This document shows positions 1 to 7,073 of a stretch of 16,156 nt of DNA, in pieces. Source of the stretch: Pseudomonadota bacterium (GTDB lineage: Bacteria; Pseudomonadota; Gammaproteobacteria; Burkholderiales; Burkholderiaceae); the NCBI GenBank assembly GCA_029777935.1, contig JAKORH010000157.1, positions 1-16,156 on the forward strand, given 5' to 3'. Both the position numbers and the translations under genes were made by a program. Each line of letters opens with the position of its first letter. The stretch's first letter is position 1. The notes below the pieces were generated by a model. The model ran no database searches and was not told the DNA's origin. It saw nothing but the letters and a program-made list of their open reading frames with translations.

Positions 1-983
1 GGCACGATGCCGCCCTGGAACAGGCCGAACAGCGCCGAGACCACGTACAGCGAGGCGAGGTCGTCGAACGGAACGTACAGGATCAGCGCGAGCCCCTGCA
101 GCGCGGAGCCGAGCAGCAGCGTGGCGATCCCGCCGATGCGATCGGCGATCCAGCCCGATGCGAGGCGGCTCGCGATGCCGAAGCCGAGCATCAGCGACAG
201 CATCTGCGCGCCGCGCGCGGCGCCATAGCCGAGGTCGGCGCAGTACGCGACGATGTGGACCTGCGGCATCGACATCGCCACGCAGCAGGCCACGCCGGCA
301 GCGATCAGCAGCGCTTGCAACGTGTTGGGCTGCAGCCCGAGCGGACGCGCCGGCAGCGGGCGCTGTATCGCACCGGGATCGTCGTGCAGCGGCGCGCGCT
401 GCCACAGCGCTGCCGCGAGCGGCAGCATCGTGACGAGGCAGAACGCGCCGATCGCCATGTGCGCGGCGCGCCAGCCGACCTGGTCGATCAGCGCCTGCAC
501 CAGCGGCGGCCACAGCGTGCCGGCGAAGTAGTTGCCGCTGGCGGCGATCGCCACTGCCAGTCCGCGCCGGCGCTGGAACCAGTGCGAGGTATCCGCGAGC
601 AGCGGTCCGAAAGTCGCCGACGCGCCGGCAAAGCCGATCAGCACGCCGTGCGCGAGCGTGAACTGAAGTTCGCTCGCCGCCAGCCCCGAAGCGATATAGC
701 CCGCCGCCAGAGCGATCGTGGCGGCCAGCACCGGCCGCATGACGCCGGCGCGGTCGGCCCAACGGCCCATCAGCACGCCGCCGGCGGCAAAGCCGATCAT
801 CAACGCCGAGAATGGAGCCGAGGCGGCGGAGCGCGACAGTCCGAACTCTGCGGCCACCGACGGCAGCGCGACCGCGTACGACCACATGCCCACGCCGCCG
901 AGCGTGGACAGCAGCACGGCGACGGCGAGGCGGCGCCACGCGGCGGTCGAGTCGACGAGGGCAGTCGGAGTCTGCAAAGGCAA
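1..983 (-). CDS. MFS transporter, C-terminus cut by window edge
   Basis: Inner-membrane transporter of the major facilitator superfamily, probably for a small organic anion (monocarboxylate/oxalate-formate-like branch; substrate inferred only). 327 residues are visible and the reading frame is still open at base 1. Hydrophobic helices begin near residue 18. The loop between helices 2 and 3 carries an MFS motif A, GRWADRAG at about 73-80, and the second half repeats it as GWIADRIGG at about 277-285 after a VHIVAYCADLGYG stretch. No ATG precedes the first helix in this frame, so I place the start at TTG (981-983); upstream the frame stays open but offers no ATG or GTG. The only Shine-Dalgarno-like sequence is a weak AGAGAC. 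It lies downstream of the HDOD gene on the same strand but is separated from it by a repeat element, so co-transcription is doubtful. Family is certain; exact start and substrate are not. Confidence 0.88.
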   Translation of the reverse strand, partial: MPLQTPTALVDSTAAWRRLAVAVLLSTLGGVGMWSYAVALPSVAAEFGLSRSAASAPFSALMIGFAAGGVLMGRWADRAGVMRPVLAATIALAAGYIASGLAASELQFTLAHGVLIGFAGASATFGPLLADTSHWFQRRRGLAVAIAASGNYFAGTLWPPLVQALIDQVGWRAAHMAIGAFCLVTMLPLAAALWQRAPLHDDPGAIQRPLPARPLGLQPNTLQALLIAAGVACCVAMSMPQVHIVAYCADLGYGAARGAQMLSLMLGFGIASRLASGWIADRIGGIATLLLGSALQGLALILYVPFDDLASLYVVSALFGLFQGGIV

Positions 984-992
984 CTTGTCTCT

Positions 993-1007
993 GGCGCCAA
1001 AGGCGCC
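993..1007. repeat. Short inverted repeat just upstream of the MFS start
   Basis: GGCGCC-AAA-GGCGCC. Each half is itself palindromic, so the two halves are both direct and inverted copies. It sits 9 bases upstream of the proposed TTG start on the minus strand. It could be an operator, or an RNA hairpin that restricts translation initiation. GC-rich DNA makes GGCGCC common, so chance is possible. Confidence 0.35.
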
Positions 1008-1016
1008 CTGAACATT

Positions 1017-1201
1017 TCCCCTCCCCTTCCAGGGGGCGGAGTCGGGAATTCGCCGAGCAGCGCTCGACGCCGGCGCAGCGACGCGCGCCTGCAAGCGCGC
1101 GGCTCGTACAGGAAGGGGTGGAGATGGGGCTGGGATCCCGTCCGGAACGAAGACTTCGAACCCCATCCGCACCCCCGCCCCTCTCCTTGAAGGAGAGGGG
1201 A
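1017..1201. repeat. MITE/REP-like intergenic element with terminal inverted repeats
   Basis: The gap between the HDOD and MFS genes is filled by a non-coding element. Its left end (1017-1033, TCCCCTCCCCTTCCAGG) matches the reverse complement of its right end (1185-1201, TCCCCTCTCCTTCAAGG) at 15 of 17 positions. The right end alone is a perfect palindrome, with 11-bp arms 1178-1188 and 1190-1200 around a single G. The left end forms a shorter hairpin (about 1023-1035). Inside lies a third hairpin, CGCGCGC at 1082-1088 with GCGCGCG at 1095-1101, and a G-rich/C-rich complementary pair (GGGGTGGAGATGGGG near 1114-1128; CCCCATCCGCACCCCC near 1161-1176). I see no target-site duplication and no coding potential. 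Short CCCCTCTCC...GGAGAGGGG hairpins are familiar dispersed intergenic repeats in GC-rich proteobacteria. That this is a mobile or multicopy unit is inference. Confidence 0.6.
1178..1200 (-). terminator. Hairpin downstream of the HDOD gene, possible transcription end
   Basis: Perfect 11-bp arms (CCCCTCTCCTT / AAGGAGAGGGG), 28 bases past the HDOD stop in the minus direction. It would form a very stable RNA stem, but no U-run follows on the minus strand, so it is not a classical rho-independent terminator. It also forms the right terminus of the repeat element; an end-of-transcript or mRNA-stabilising role is possible. Confidence 0.3.
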
Positions 1202-1228
1202 GTCTCGCGGCGCACTGCGTGCGCGAGC

Positions 1229-2080
1229 TTACGCTGCCAGCGGGGCGACCTTGTCCTCGAGGTAGATCTCGAGTTCGGCGAACGCGATCTCGCTCAGGCC
1301 GAGCGCCGCGGCTTCGGGCGCCGCGGTCAGCACGATGCGGTCGGCCGCCGGCTTCGGCGCGAGCGTGAAGCCGAGCTTGTCGCACGCGCGATCGGCCATC
1401 CGCACGGTCACGCCGAGCATTCCCGCGGCCTGGATGTCGGCGCCGTGGTGCGCGCGCGCGACCTGCGCGTACGACTCCGGCAGCCGCCAGGCTTCGATCA
1501 GTCGCCCGCCCTGCTCCTCGTGCAGTGCCTCGATCACTTCGATCACCAACGCCTCCGGCACGTGCCGTCCGCCATCGGCGGCGCGCAGTTGCTCGATCAC
1601 CTTCAGCAGCAGCAGCGCGCCGATGTCGTGCAGCAGGGCGGCCATGAAGGCTTCGGCGGCCATCTCGCGCGAGCCGCAGCGTTTCGCGATCCACTGCGCG
1701 CCGAACGCCGCCGTGACCGCGCGCCGCCACAGCCGGTCGACGTAGCCCGCGATCAGCTCGTCCTTGGAGCGGAACTGCTCGCGCTGCGCGCACATCACGG
1801 CCAGGTTCACCACCTGCGTGACACCGAGCCGCTGGATCGCCGCCTGCACGGTTGCCACCTTCGACAGCCCGGCATAGAAGCTCGAATTGGCCACCCGCAG
1901 CACCTGGCTCGCCAGTCCCATGTCCTGCTGCAGCACGTGTCCGAGCTGCGTAATCGGCGTATCGGACTTGGCCGCGAGCGACTGCAGCCGCGCGGCCACC
2001 GGCGAGTAGACCGGCAGGCGCAGCTCGTCCGACGCGAGGTGCTCGTTGATGCGTTCGAGCAGCGATTTGCCGGCCGGCAT
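1229..2080 (-). CDS. HDOD-domain signalling protein
   Basis: A 283-residue protein made almost entirely of an HDOD domain, the HD-related output domain found in bacterial signalling proteins and often linked to c-di-GMP, motility or stress pathways. An N-terminal helical part (about 20-110) contains LPVYSPVAARLQSLAAKSDT and the characteristic ANSSFY stretch (65-70). The HD-like core holds AALLHDIG at 147-154, His187, HH at 211-212 and AD at 229-230, so residues that usually bind metal in HD proteins are present, although most HDOD proteins have no shown hydrolase activity. The ATG shares one base with the TGA of the upstream ATPase gene (2080), indicating translational coupling and a shared role. 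No DNA-binding, GGDEF or EAL domain is fused to it. Family is certain; the specific function is unknown. Confidence 0.92.
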   Translation of the reverse strand: MPAGKSLLERINEHLASDELRLPVYSPVAARLQSLAAKSDTPITQLGHVLQQDMGLASQVLRVANSSFYAGLSKVATVQAAIQRLGVTQVVNLAVMCAQREQFRSKDELIAGYVDRLWRRAVTAAFGAQWIAKRCGSREMAAEAFMAALLHDIGALLLLKVIEQLRAADGGRHVPEALVIEVIEALHEEQGGRLIEAWRLPESYAQVARAHHGADIQAAGMLGVTVRMADRACDKLGFTLAPKPAADRIVLTAAPEAAALGLSEIAFAELEIYLEDKVAPLAA

Positions 2081-3990
2081 CAGTGGTTCCCGAGCATGCG
2101 GCCGATCTCGGCCAGCGGCCGCGGCTTCGCCACGCGCGGCAGGTTCTTCAGCACCTCGTCGAGCGTGGTGACTCCGGCCGCGGCCTTGAACAGACCGTCC
2201 TCCAGCAGGGTCGTGAGCCCGGACGATTCGATGCTGATGCGGCGGATCTCGTACGAGGTCTTGCGCGTCAGGATCGCGTCCTTCACCAGCTCGTTCAGCA
2301 CCAGCAGCTCGAACACGCACACGCGGCCCGCGTAGCCGGTGTAGCGGCACGCGTCGCAGCCGCGGCCGACGACGAACCTGCCGCCGTGCAGGTGCTGCGA
2401 TTCCATCCCGAGCCGGCGCAGTTGGACCGCGGTCGGCACGTGCGGCTCGGCGCAGTGCGAGCACACTCGCCGCAGCAGCCGCTGCGCCAGCACCGAGACC
2501 ACGGTCGAGGAGATCAGGAAGCTCTCGATCTCCATGTTCATCAGCCGCAGCAGTCCGCCGATCGAATCCTCGGTGTGAAACGTGGTCAGCACCTTGTGGC
2601 CGGTCAGCGCGGCCTGGATCGCGGTCTCGGCGGAGAACTTGTCGCGGATCTCGCCGAGCACGATCACGTCCGGGTCCTGCCGCACGATGTGGCGCAGCGT
2701 TTCCTCGAAGGTGAGTCCGATCTTCGGGTTGATCGAACACTGCGAGATGCCTTCGATCACGTACTCGACGGGATCCTCGGCGGTGATGATGCTGGTCTCG
2801 GAATCGTTCAGGTAATCGATCGCCGAGTACAGCGTGGTCGTCTTGCCCGAACCCGTCGGACCGGTGACGATGATCACGCCGGTGGGCAGGTCGAGCGCGT
2901 CCATGCGGAAGCGATCGAGCATGCGCGGCCCCATGCCGATGTCGTCGATCGACAGCAGCTCGGCGCGGCGCGTCAGCAGCCGCAGCACGACCTTCTCGCC
3001 GAAGACGGTGACGAAGAATGACGCGCGCACATCGGCGCGCAGCCCGGTGGCGGGATCCTCGAACAGGATGCGGCCGCCCTGGTGGCGCCGCTTCTCGGCG
3101 ATATCCGCACTGGCCAGCACCTTCAGCCGGCTGGTCAGCGCCGGCAGGATGTCGGCGCCGAGTTCCTTGTGGTCGACCATCACGCCGTCCACGCGCAGCC
3201 GCACGCGCAGCCGCGACTTCAGCGGCTCGAAGTGGATATCGCTCGCGTTCAGTTGAATCGCCTCGCGGATGATCGCGTTGACGATCGACGTCGTCGTCTG
3301 CTCGTCGATCGCGACCTTCGCGTGCTGGCCGCGCTCGATCGCGGCCAGGGCCTCGCGGATCAGCGTCTTGCGCGCGATGGCGGGGATCACTTCGGTGCCG
3401 ATCATCTGGCGCGCCGTGGCCACGTGCGCGGTGTCGAGCGGATCGGCGAACGCGACCACGGTCCTGCCGGCGACCACGCGCAGCGGGATGAAGCCGCCCT
3501 CGTGGCACACGCGCGGCACCACGCGCGCGAGCAATGCCTTGTCGATGTCGGCCGCATGCGGCTCGGCGAACTCCAGCCCGAGCAGGTCGGCGAGGATTTC
3601 GGTCAGCCGCTGCTCGGAGATCAGGTGCTGGTCGACCAGCAGTTCGCCGAGCTTCTTGCGCTCGCCCTTGCCCGCCTGCGCCTTCAGCGCCGCCTCGATG
3701 TCGGCCTCGCGCAGATGGCCCAGTTCGACCAGCAAGGTGCCCAGCCGCATCGAAAGCGGATTGGCGCGCAGCGCGCCGCGGATCTGCTCGTCGGTCACCG
3801 CGCCGAGTTCGCGCAGGATCGCCAGCAGCGGCTGCGGCGTTTCCAGCTTCGACTGAATGCGCCGGCAATGCGTGAGCTGCGCCTGGCTGACCATGCCCTC
3901 CTTGACCAGCAGGTCGACGATCGCGTGCGTGGACGCGCCGGCCTGCACGGTCGCAGACGGCTGCAGCAGGGGTTCGTTCAGGCTGCCCAT
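2080..3990 (-). CDS. PilB/GspE-family secretion or type IV pilus assembly ATPase with MshEN repeats
   Basis: Cytoplasmic hexameric AAA+-like ATPase of the type II secretion/type IV pilus superfamily, 636 residues. The catalytic C-terminal half has Walker A GPTGSGKT (377-384), an Asp-box region (about 405-430), Walker B with catalytic Glu VIVLGEIRD (442-450), His-box VLTTFHTED (467-475) and a four-cysteine zinc site (Cys510, Cys513, Cys545, Cys548). All key residues are intact. The N-terminus has MshEN-type half repeats; the best (about 82-105, RLGTLLVELGHL...LKAQ) has the RLG-x-x-L signature known to bind c-di-GMP, and a second follows at about 113-140 (KLGELLVDQHL). Two more degenerate copies precede them (about 24-46 and 55-77). 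The ATG at 3990 was chosen because the in-frame extension upstream is arginine-rich, low-complexity sequence. No pilin, platform protein or prepilin peptidase gene is nearby, so PilB versus GspE cannot be decided. Confidence 0.95.
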   Translation of the reverse strand: MGSLNEPLLQPSATVQAGASTHAIVDLLVKEGMVSQAQLTHCRRIQSKLETPQPLLAILRELGAVTDEQIRGALRANPLSMRLGTLLVELGHLREADIEAALKAQAGKGERKKLGELLVDQHLISEQRLTEILADLLGLEFAEPHAADIDKALLARVVPRVCHEGGFIPLRVVAGRTVVAFADPLDTAHVATARQMIGTEVIPAIARKTLIREALAAIERGQHAKVAIDEQTTTSIVNAIIREAIQLNASDIHFEPLKSRLRVRLRVDGVMVDHKELGADILPALTSRLKVLASADIAEKRRHQGGRILFEDPATGLRADVRASFFVTVFGEKVVLRLLTRRAELLSIDDIGMGPRMLDRFRMDALDLPTGVIIVTGPTGSGKTTTLYSAIDYLNDSETSIITAEDPVEYVIEGISQCSINPKIGLTFEETLRHIVRQDPDVIVLGEIRDKFSAETAIQAALTGHKVLTTFHTEDSIGGLLRLMNMEIESFLISSTVVSVLAQRLLRRVCSHCAEPHVPTAVQLRRLGMESQHLHGGRFVVGRGCDACRYTGYAGRVCVFELLVLNELVKDAILTRKTSYEIRRISIESSGLTTLLEDGLFKAAAGVTTLDEVLKNLPRVAKPRPLAEIGRMLGNH

Positions 3991-4286
3991 CGATAGATCG
4001 GTCCCGGCTCCATGCGTGGTCCTACGGACATCGGCAATGCTGCCCGGGCATTGAGTCGTCGGGATGCCCGGAATGAGCGGCAAAGAGGCGGCTATTGGAG
4101 CGATGGACGGCCGCCCGCGGGGCCGGCGCGCGGAGCGCCGATGGTCTGCGCCGCGGAACCGTTCATCGCCACCTTCCCCCGATACCTTGGGGCGTATCCG
4201 GGGTGCACCCGCCGTCGCGCGCACGCGTGCACCGCCGAGCCGTGCGCATCTCGCCGCGGGCGCGCCTCTGCGCGACAATCGAACGG
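3991..4286. promoter_or_regulatory. Divergent control region between ATPase and histidine kinase genes
   Basis: 296 bases with no credible gene. Near the ATPase side is a cluster of symmetric sequence: CAATGC/GCATTG arms at 4035-4040 and 4048-4053, CCGGGCAT (4044-4051) paired with ATGCCCGG (4064-4071) over 12 bases, and an imperfect direct repeat TGCCCGGGCATTGAG (4041-4055) / TGCCCGGAATGAG (4065-4077). CGATAGATCG (3991-4000) abuts the ATPase start. Near the kinase start a -10-like GACAAT (4274-4279), preceded by TG one base upstream, lies only 8 bases before the ATG, and no Shine-Dalgarno is seen there. The repeats may bind a shared regulator of both transcripts; this is inference. Confidence 0.45.
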
Positions 4287-6089
4287 ATGAAGCCGATCAG
4301 CGACCCCGAACGCGAGCGTGCCGCCGAGCTCGACCTGCAGGCGCGCGTGCTCGAGGAGCGGGTCGGCTACGTGCACAACGAGGGCGTGGTCGGCGCGGCG
4401 GCGATGCTGTTCGTCGCCGTGCTGTACGTCGGCGTGCTGTGGCGGATCGCGGACCACCGGCATCTGCTGCTGTGGCTGGCGGCGCTGCTGGGCGCCTGCG
4501 CGGCGCGGCTGGGGTTCGCGCTGTACTGGCGGAACCGGCGGGCAGCGCACGGCATCGCCTTCTGGTCGCGCGCGGCCGTGCTGGTCAACCTGCTGGCGGG
4601 CGCAGCGTGGGGCTATGCGGCGGTCGCTCTGTTTCCGCTGCACGATCCCGATTCGCACATCGTGGCCGCGTTCGTGCTGGTCGGCATGCCGGCTGCCGCG
4701 CTGACGAGCCTGTCAGCGTGGGCGCCCGCGTATGCGGCATACGCGTTGCCGGCGATCGCGCCATTCGTGCTGTGGATGCTCTGGCTGCGGCAGCCACACT
4801 TCGTGATCGTGGCGCTGGCCGGCATGACGTTCGGCGCCTACCTGCTGCGGCAGGCGTATCTGGCGAGCGCGGTGATCCGGCGCCACATTGCGCAGCGAAT
4901 CCGGCTGGAGCAGATGTCGCAGGATCTCTCTCGCGCGCGCGACGCCGCCGAGGCGGCCAGCCGCGCGAAGTCGGCGTTCCTCGCCCGCGTCAGCCACGAA
5001 TTGCGCACGCCGCTGAACGCAGTCGTGGGCCTGAGCGACCTGCTGGTCGAGCACACCGGCGGGCCGCGCGGGCGTGAGCTGGCGCAGACGATGCGGCAAT
5101 CGGCCCTGTCGCTGCTCGGCGTGATCGACGAAGTGATCGATCTCGGCCGCATCGAGTCGGGCGGGTTCGAGCTGCGGCCGCGCAACTTCGAGATCCGCGC
5201 GCTGCTGCGCGATGTACATGCGATGTTCCACCCGGAGTCGCAGCGGCGCGGACTGGCGCTGCGCGCCGAAGTCGACGGCGCGGTGCCGCCGCTGCTGACC
5301 GGCGACGCCGACCGGATCCGCCAGGTGCTGGTCAACCTGATCGACAACGCGCTGAAATTCACGCCGGCCGGTTCGGTCGGGGTGACCACCACTGCGGCCA
5401 CGCGCGGCGACGGCCGCTATCGGCTGCGTTTCGAGGTCGCCGACACCGGGCCGGGGGTCGATGCCGAAGCGCGCTTGCGCATCGCCGCCGCGCTGGCGCA
5501 AGCCGACCCGCTGGCGGCGGCGCGCGGCCGCAGCGGGCTGGGGCTCCCCATCGCCGCCGCGCTCGCCAGGCTGATGGAGGGCGAGATCGGTTACCGCAGC
5601 GAAGCGGGGCGCGGCGCGGTGTTCTGGTTCGTCTGCACGGTCGGCATCGCGCCGCCGACGCTGTCGCGCGAGATCACGGTGATGCCACCGCCCGCCGCTG
5701 CCTGTGCGACGCCGCGCGTACTGGTCGTCGAAGACAACTCGACCAACTTGATGTTGACGCGCACGATGCTCGAGACGGTCGGCTGCCGGGTCAGGGGCGC
5801 AGCGAGCGGCGCGGAGGGGCTGACGCGCATGCAGCACGAGCCGTTCGACCTCGTGTTCATGGACATCAGCATGCCCGGCATGGACGGCATCGAGACCACA
5901 CGCGTGTGGCGCGCCCACGAGCAGAGCGGCGAACAGCGGCTGCCGATCGTCGCGCTGACCGCCAACGCGATGGTGGGCGACCGGCAGGCCTGCCTCGCGG
6001 CGGGCATGGACGACTACCTGGCCAAGCCGGTCACGCTGGAGGCGCTGCGCCGGATGGTGGCGCGCCACGTCCCGGGTGTGACTGCCTGA
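4287..6089 (+). CDS. Membrane-bound hybrid histidine kinase with C-terminal receiver domain
   Basis: Two-component sensor of 600 residues. About six hydrophobic helices span residues 34-190 without a large periplasmic domain, so the signal is probably sensed in or near the membrane. A coiled-coil-like linker (about 200-228) leads to the HisKA domain with FLARVSHELRTPLN, phospho-acceptor His237. The ATPase domain has N-box NLIDNALKFT (Asn354), G1 DTGPG (386-390) and G2 GRSGLGLP (414-421). The region between G1 and G2 is short and alanine-rich and has lost the usual Phe-rich F-box. The receiver domain (about 476-597) has Glu482-Asp483, phospho-acceptor Asp526 in FMDISMPGMDG, and Lys580. The ATG at 4287 is preferred because the upstream in-frame sequence is arginine-rich and non-membrane; no Shine-Dalgarno precedes it. 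The stop overlaps the start of the hydrolase gene by one base. The cognate downstream regulator is not in the window, and the ligand is unknown. Confidence 0.93.
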   Translation: MKPISDPERERAAELDLQARVLEERVGYVHNEGVVGAAAMLFVAVLYVGVLWRIADHRHLLLWLAALLGACAARLGFALYWRNRRAAHGIAFWSRAAVLVNLLAGAAWGYAAVALFPLHDPDSHIVAAFVLVGMPAAALTSLSAWAPAYAAYALPAIAPFVLWMLWLRQPHFVIVALAGMTFGAYLLRQAYLASAVIRRHIAQRIRLEQMSQDLSRARDAAEAASRAKSAFLARVSHELRTPLNAVVGLSDLLVEHTGGPRGRELAQTMRQSALSLLGVIDEVIDLGRIESGGFELRPRNFEIRALLRDVHAMFHPESQRRGLALRAEVDGAVPPLLTGDADRIRQVLVNLIDNALKFTPAGSVGVTTTAATRGDGRYRLRFEVADTGPGVDAEARLRIAAALAQADPLAAARGRSGLGLPIAAALARLMEGEIGYRSEAGRGAVFWFVCTVGIAPPTLSREITVMPPPAAACATPRVLVVEDNSTNLMLTRTMLETVGCRVRGAASGAEGLTRMQHEPFDLVFMDISMPGMDGIETTRVWRAHEQSGEQRLPIVALTANAMVGDRQACLAAGMDDYLAKPVTLEALRRMVARHVPGVTA

Positions 6090-6952
6090 TGGAGGAGGCG
6101 CGCACCGTCGCCGTGCGCGACGGTGCGATCGCCTATCGCGTCGACTCGCCTGCCGCACCGCGCGGTGCCGTCGTGCTGCTGCACGGGCTGGCAAGCAACC
6201 TGACGCGCTGGTCCGAATTCGTCGAACGCACGACGCTGACGCGCGCGTGGCGCGTGATCCGTGTCGACCTGCGCGGCCACGGCGATTCGCCCACGCGCGG
6301 CGCGGTCGGCTGCGAGCTGTGGTGCGACGATCTCGCGCGGCTGCTCGACGCCGAGCGCATCGAGCGCGCGGTCCTCGTCGGCCACAGCCTGGGCGCGCAC
6401 GTCGCGCTGCAGTTCGCCGCCGGCCGCCCGGCGCGGGTCGCGGGGCTGGCGTTGATCGATCCGGTGTTTCCGCAGGCGTTGCACGGGCGCTGGAGGATGC
6501 TCGCGCACGCCGCGCCGGTACTGCGCGCGGCCGCGTGCGCGGTGCGGGCACTGAACGCGCTGGGACTGCGGCGCCGGGCGATTCCGCGGCTCGACCTGCG
6601 CGCGCTCGACGCGCAGGCCCGCGCGGCGCTGCGAACGCCGGCCGACACCGAGGCGTTCGTGCGCCGCTACAGTTCGATGCGCGCGGACCTGCGCACGTTC
6701 CGCACCGCGCACTATCTGCAGGAGCTGGCGGAGATGTCCCGCCCGCTGCCGGCGCCGGAATCTATCGGCGCGCCGGTACTGTTGCTGCTGTCGGCCGCGG
6801 GCACGTTTGCCGATCCGCACGCATCGGCGGCGCACGCGCGACGCTTCGCGCGCGGCGAGGTCGTGCCGATCGATTGCCAGCATTGGCCGCTGACCGAGCG
6901 GCCGGACGAAGTGCGACTGGCGATCGAAGCCTGGTGCGAGCGGCTCGCTTGA
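6089..6952 (+). CDS. Alpha/beta-hydrolase fold protein
   Basis: Predicted cytoplasmic serine hydrolase of 287 residues, with no signal peptide. It shows the canonical fold markers: oxyanion-hole LLHGLAS (30-36), RVDLRGHGDS (58-67), nucleophile elbow GHSLG (98-102, Ser100), a probable acid in the FADP stretch (Asp242) and catalytic His265 in CQHWPLTERPDE. A helical cap lies at about 130-220. Substrates of such proteins range over esters, lactones, amides and C-C bonds, and cannot be named here. The ATG lies inside the kinase stop (TGATG) and has no clear ribosome site of its own, so translation is probably coupled to the kinase. This suggests, but does not prove, that the enzyme makes or destroys a molecule relevant to that sensor. 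Confidence 0.9.
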   Translation: MEEARTVAVRDGAIAYRVDSPAAPRGAVVLLHGLASNLTRWSEFVERTTLTRAWRVIRVDLRGHGDSPTRGAVGCELWCDDLARLLDAERIERAVLVGHSLGAHVALQFAAGRPARVAGLALIDPVFPQALHGRWRMLAHAAPVLRAAACAVRALNALGLRRRAIPRLDLRALDAQARAALRTPADTEAFVRRYSSMRADLRTFRTAHYLQELAEMSRPLPAPESIGAPVLLLLSAAGTFADPHASAAHARRFARGEVVPIDCQHWPLTERPDEVRLAIEAWCERLA

Positions 6953-7007
6953 CCGCGGCGGACGGCGTGCATTCGCGGCGCGCATCGCCTTCGTGCAGGA
7001 ATGTCAT

Positions 7008-7043
7008 TTGTTCCCCGCGCCGAATGACGGTCTAATCGGCGCG
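7008..7043 (+). promoter_or_regulatory. Candidate sigma-70 promoter with overlapping inverted repeat
   Basis: TTGTTC (7008-7013) and TCTAAT (7031-7036, five of six consensus matches) are 17 bases apart and would start transcription about 30 bases before the MFS GTG. A perfect 8-bp inverted repeat, CGCGCCGA (7016-7023) and TCGGCGCG (7036-7043) with a 12-base spacer, brackets the -10 box, as expected for a repressor operator. Seen in sequence; function inferred. Confidence 0.45.
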
Positions 7044-7063
7044 CGGCTCAGTGCGGGCGGCGC

Positions 7064-7068
7064 GGAGG
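7064..7068 (+). promoter_or_regulatory. Ribosome binding site that fixes a GTG start
   Basis: GGAGG lies 5 bases before GTG at 7074. An in-frame ATG at 6993 has no comparable site and would add a polar, non-membrane extension upstream of the predicted promoter, so the GTG is preferred. Confidence 0.7.
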
Positions 7069-7073
7069 ATCGA

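Noticed and set aside
812..2335. Long plus-strand open frame of 507 codons
   Set aside because: Antisense to the HDOD and ATPase genes, Arg/His/Gln-rich with no domain; typical of opposite-strand frames in GC-rich DNA.
1229..3868. A single 879-residue minus-strand open frame that ends in the HDOD protein
   Set aside because: Its first two thirds is arginine-rich sequence lying out of frame with the well-conserved ATPase. Only the part from 2080 down is a real gene.
4095..4286. 64-codon N-terminal extension of the kinase
   Set aside because: Arginine-rich, no hydrophobic or domain character, and covers the divergent regulatory region.
4287..6089. Identification of the kinase as CqsS or RpfC
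   Set aside because: Only the architecture (membrane helices, kinase, receiver) matches. The helices show no sequence identity I recognise, and no CqsA or RpfF/RpfG gene is present.
4713..6551. Long minus-strand open frame of 612 codons
   Set aside because: Antisense to the kinase and hydrolase, low complexity, no recognisable fold.
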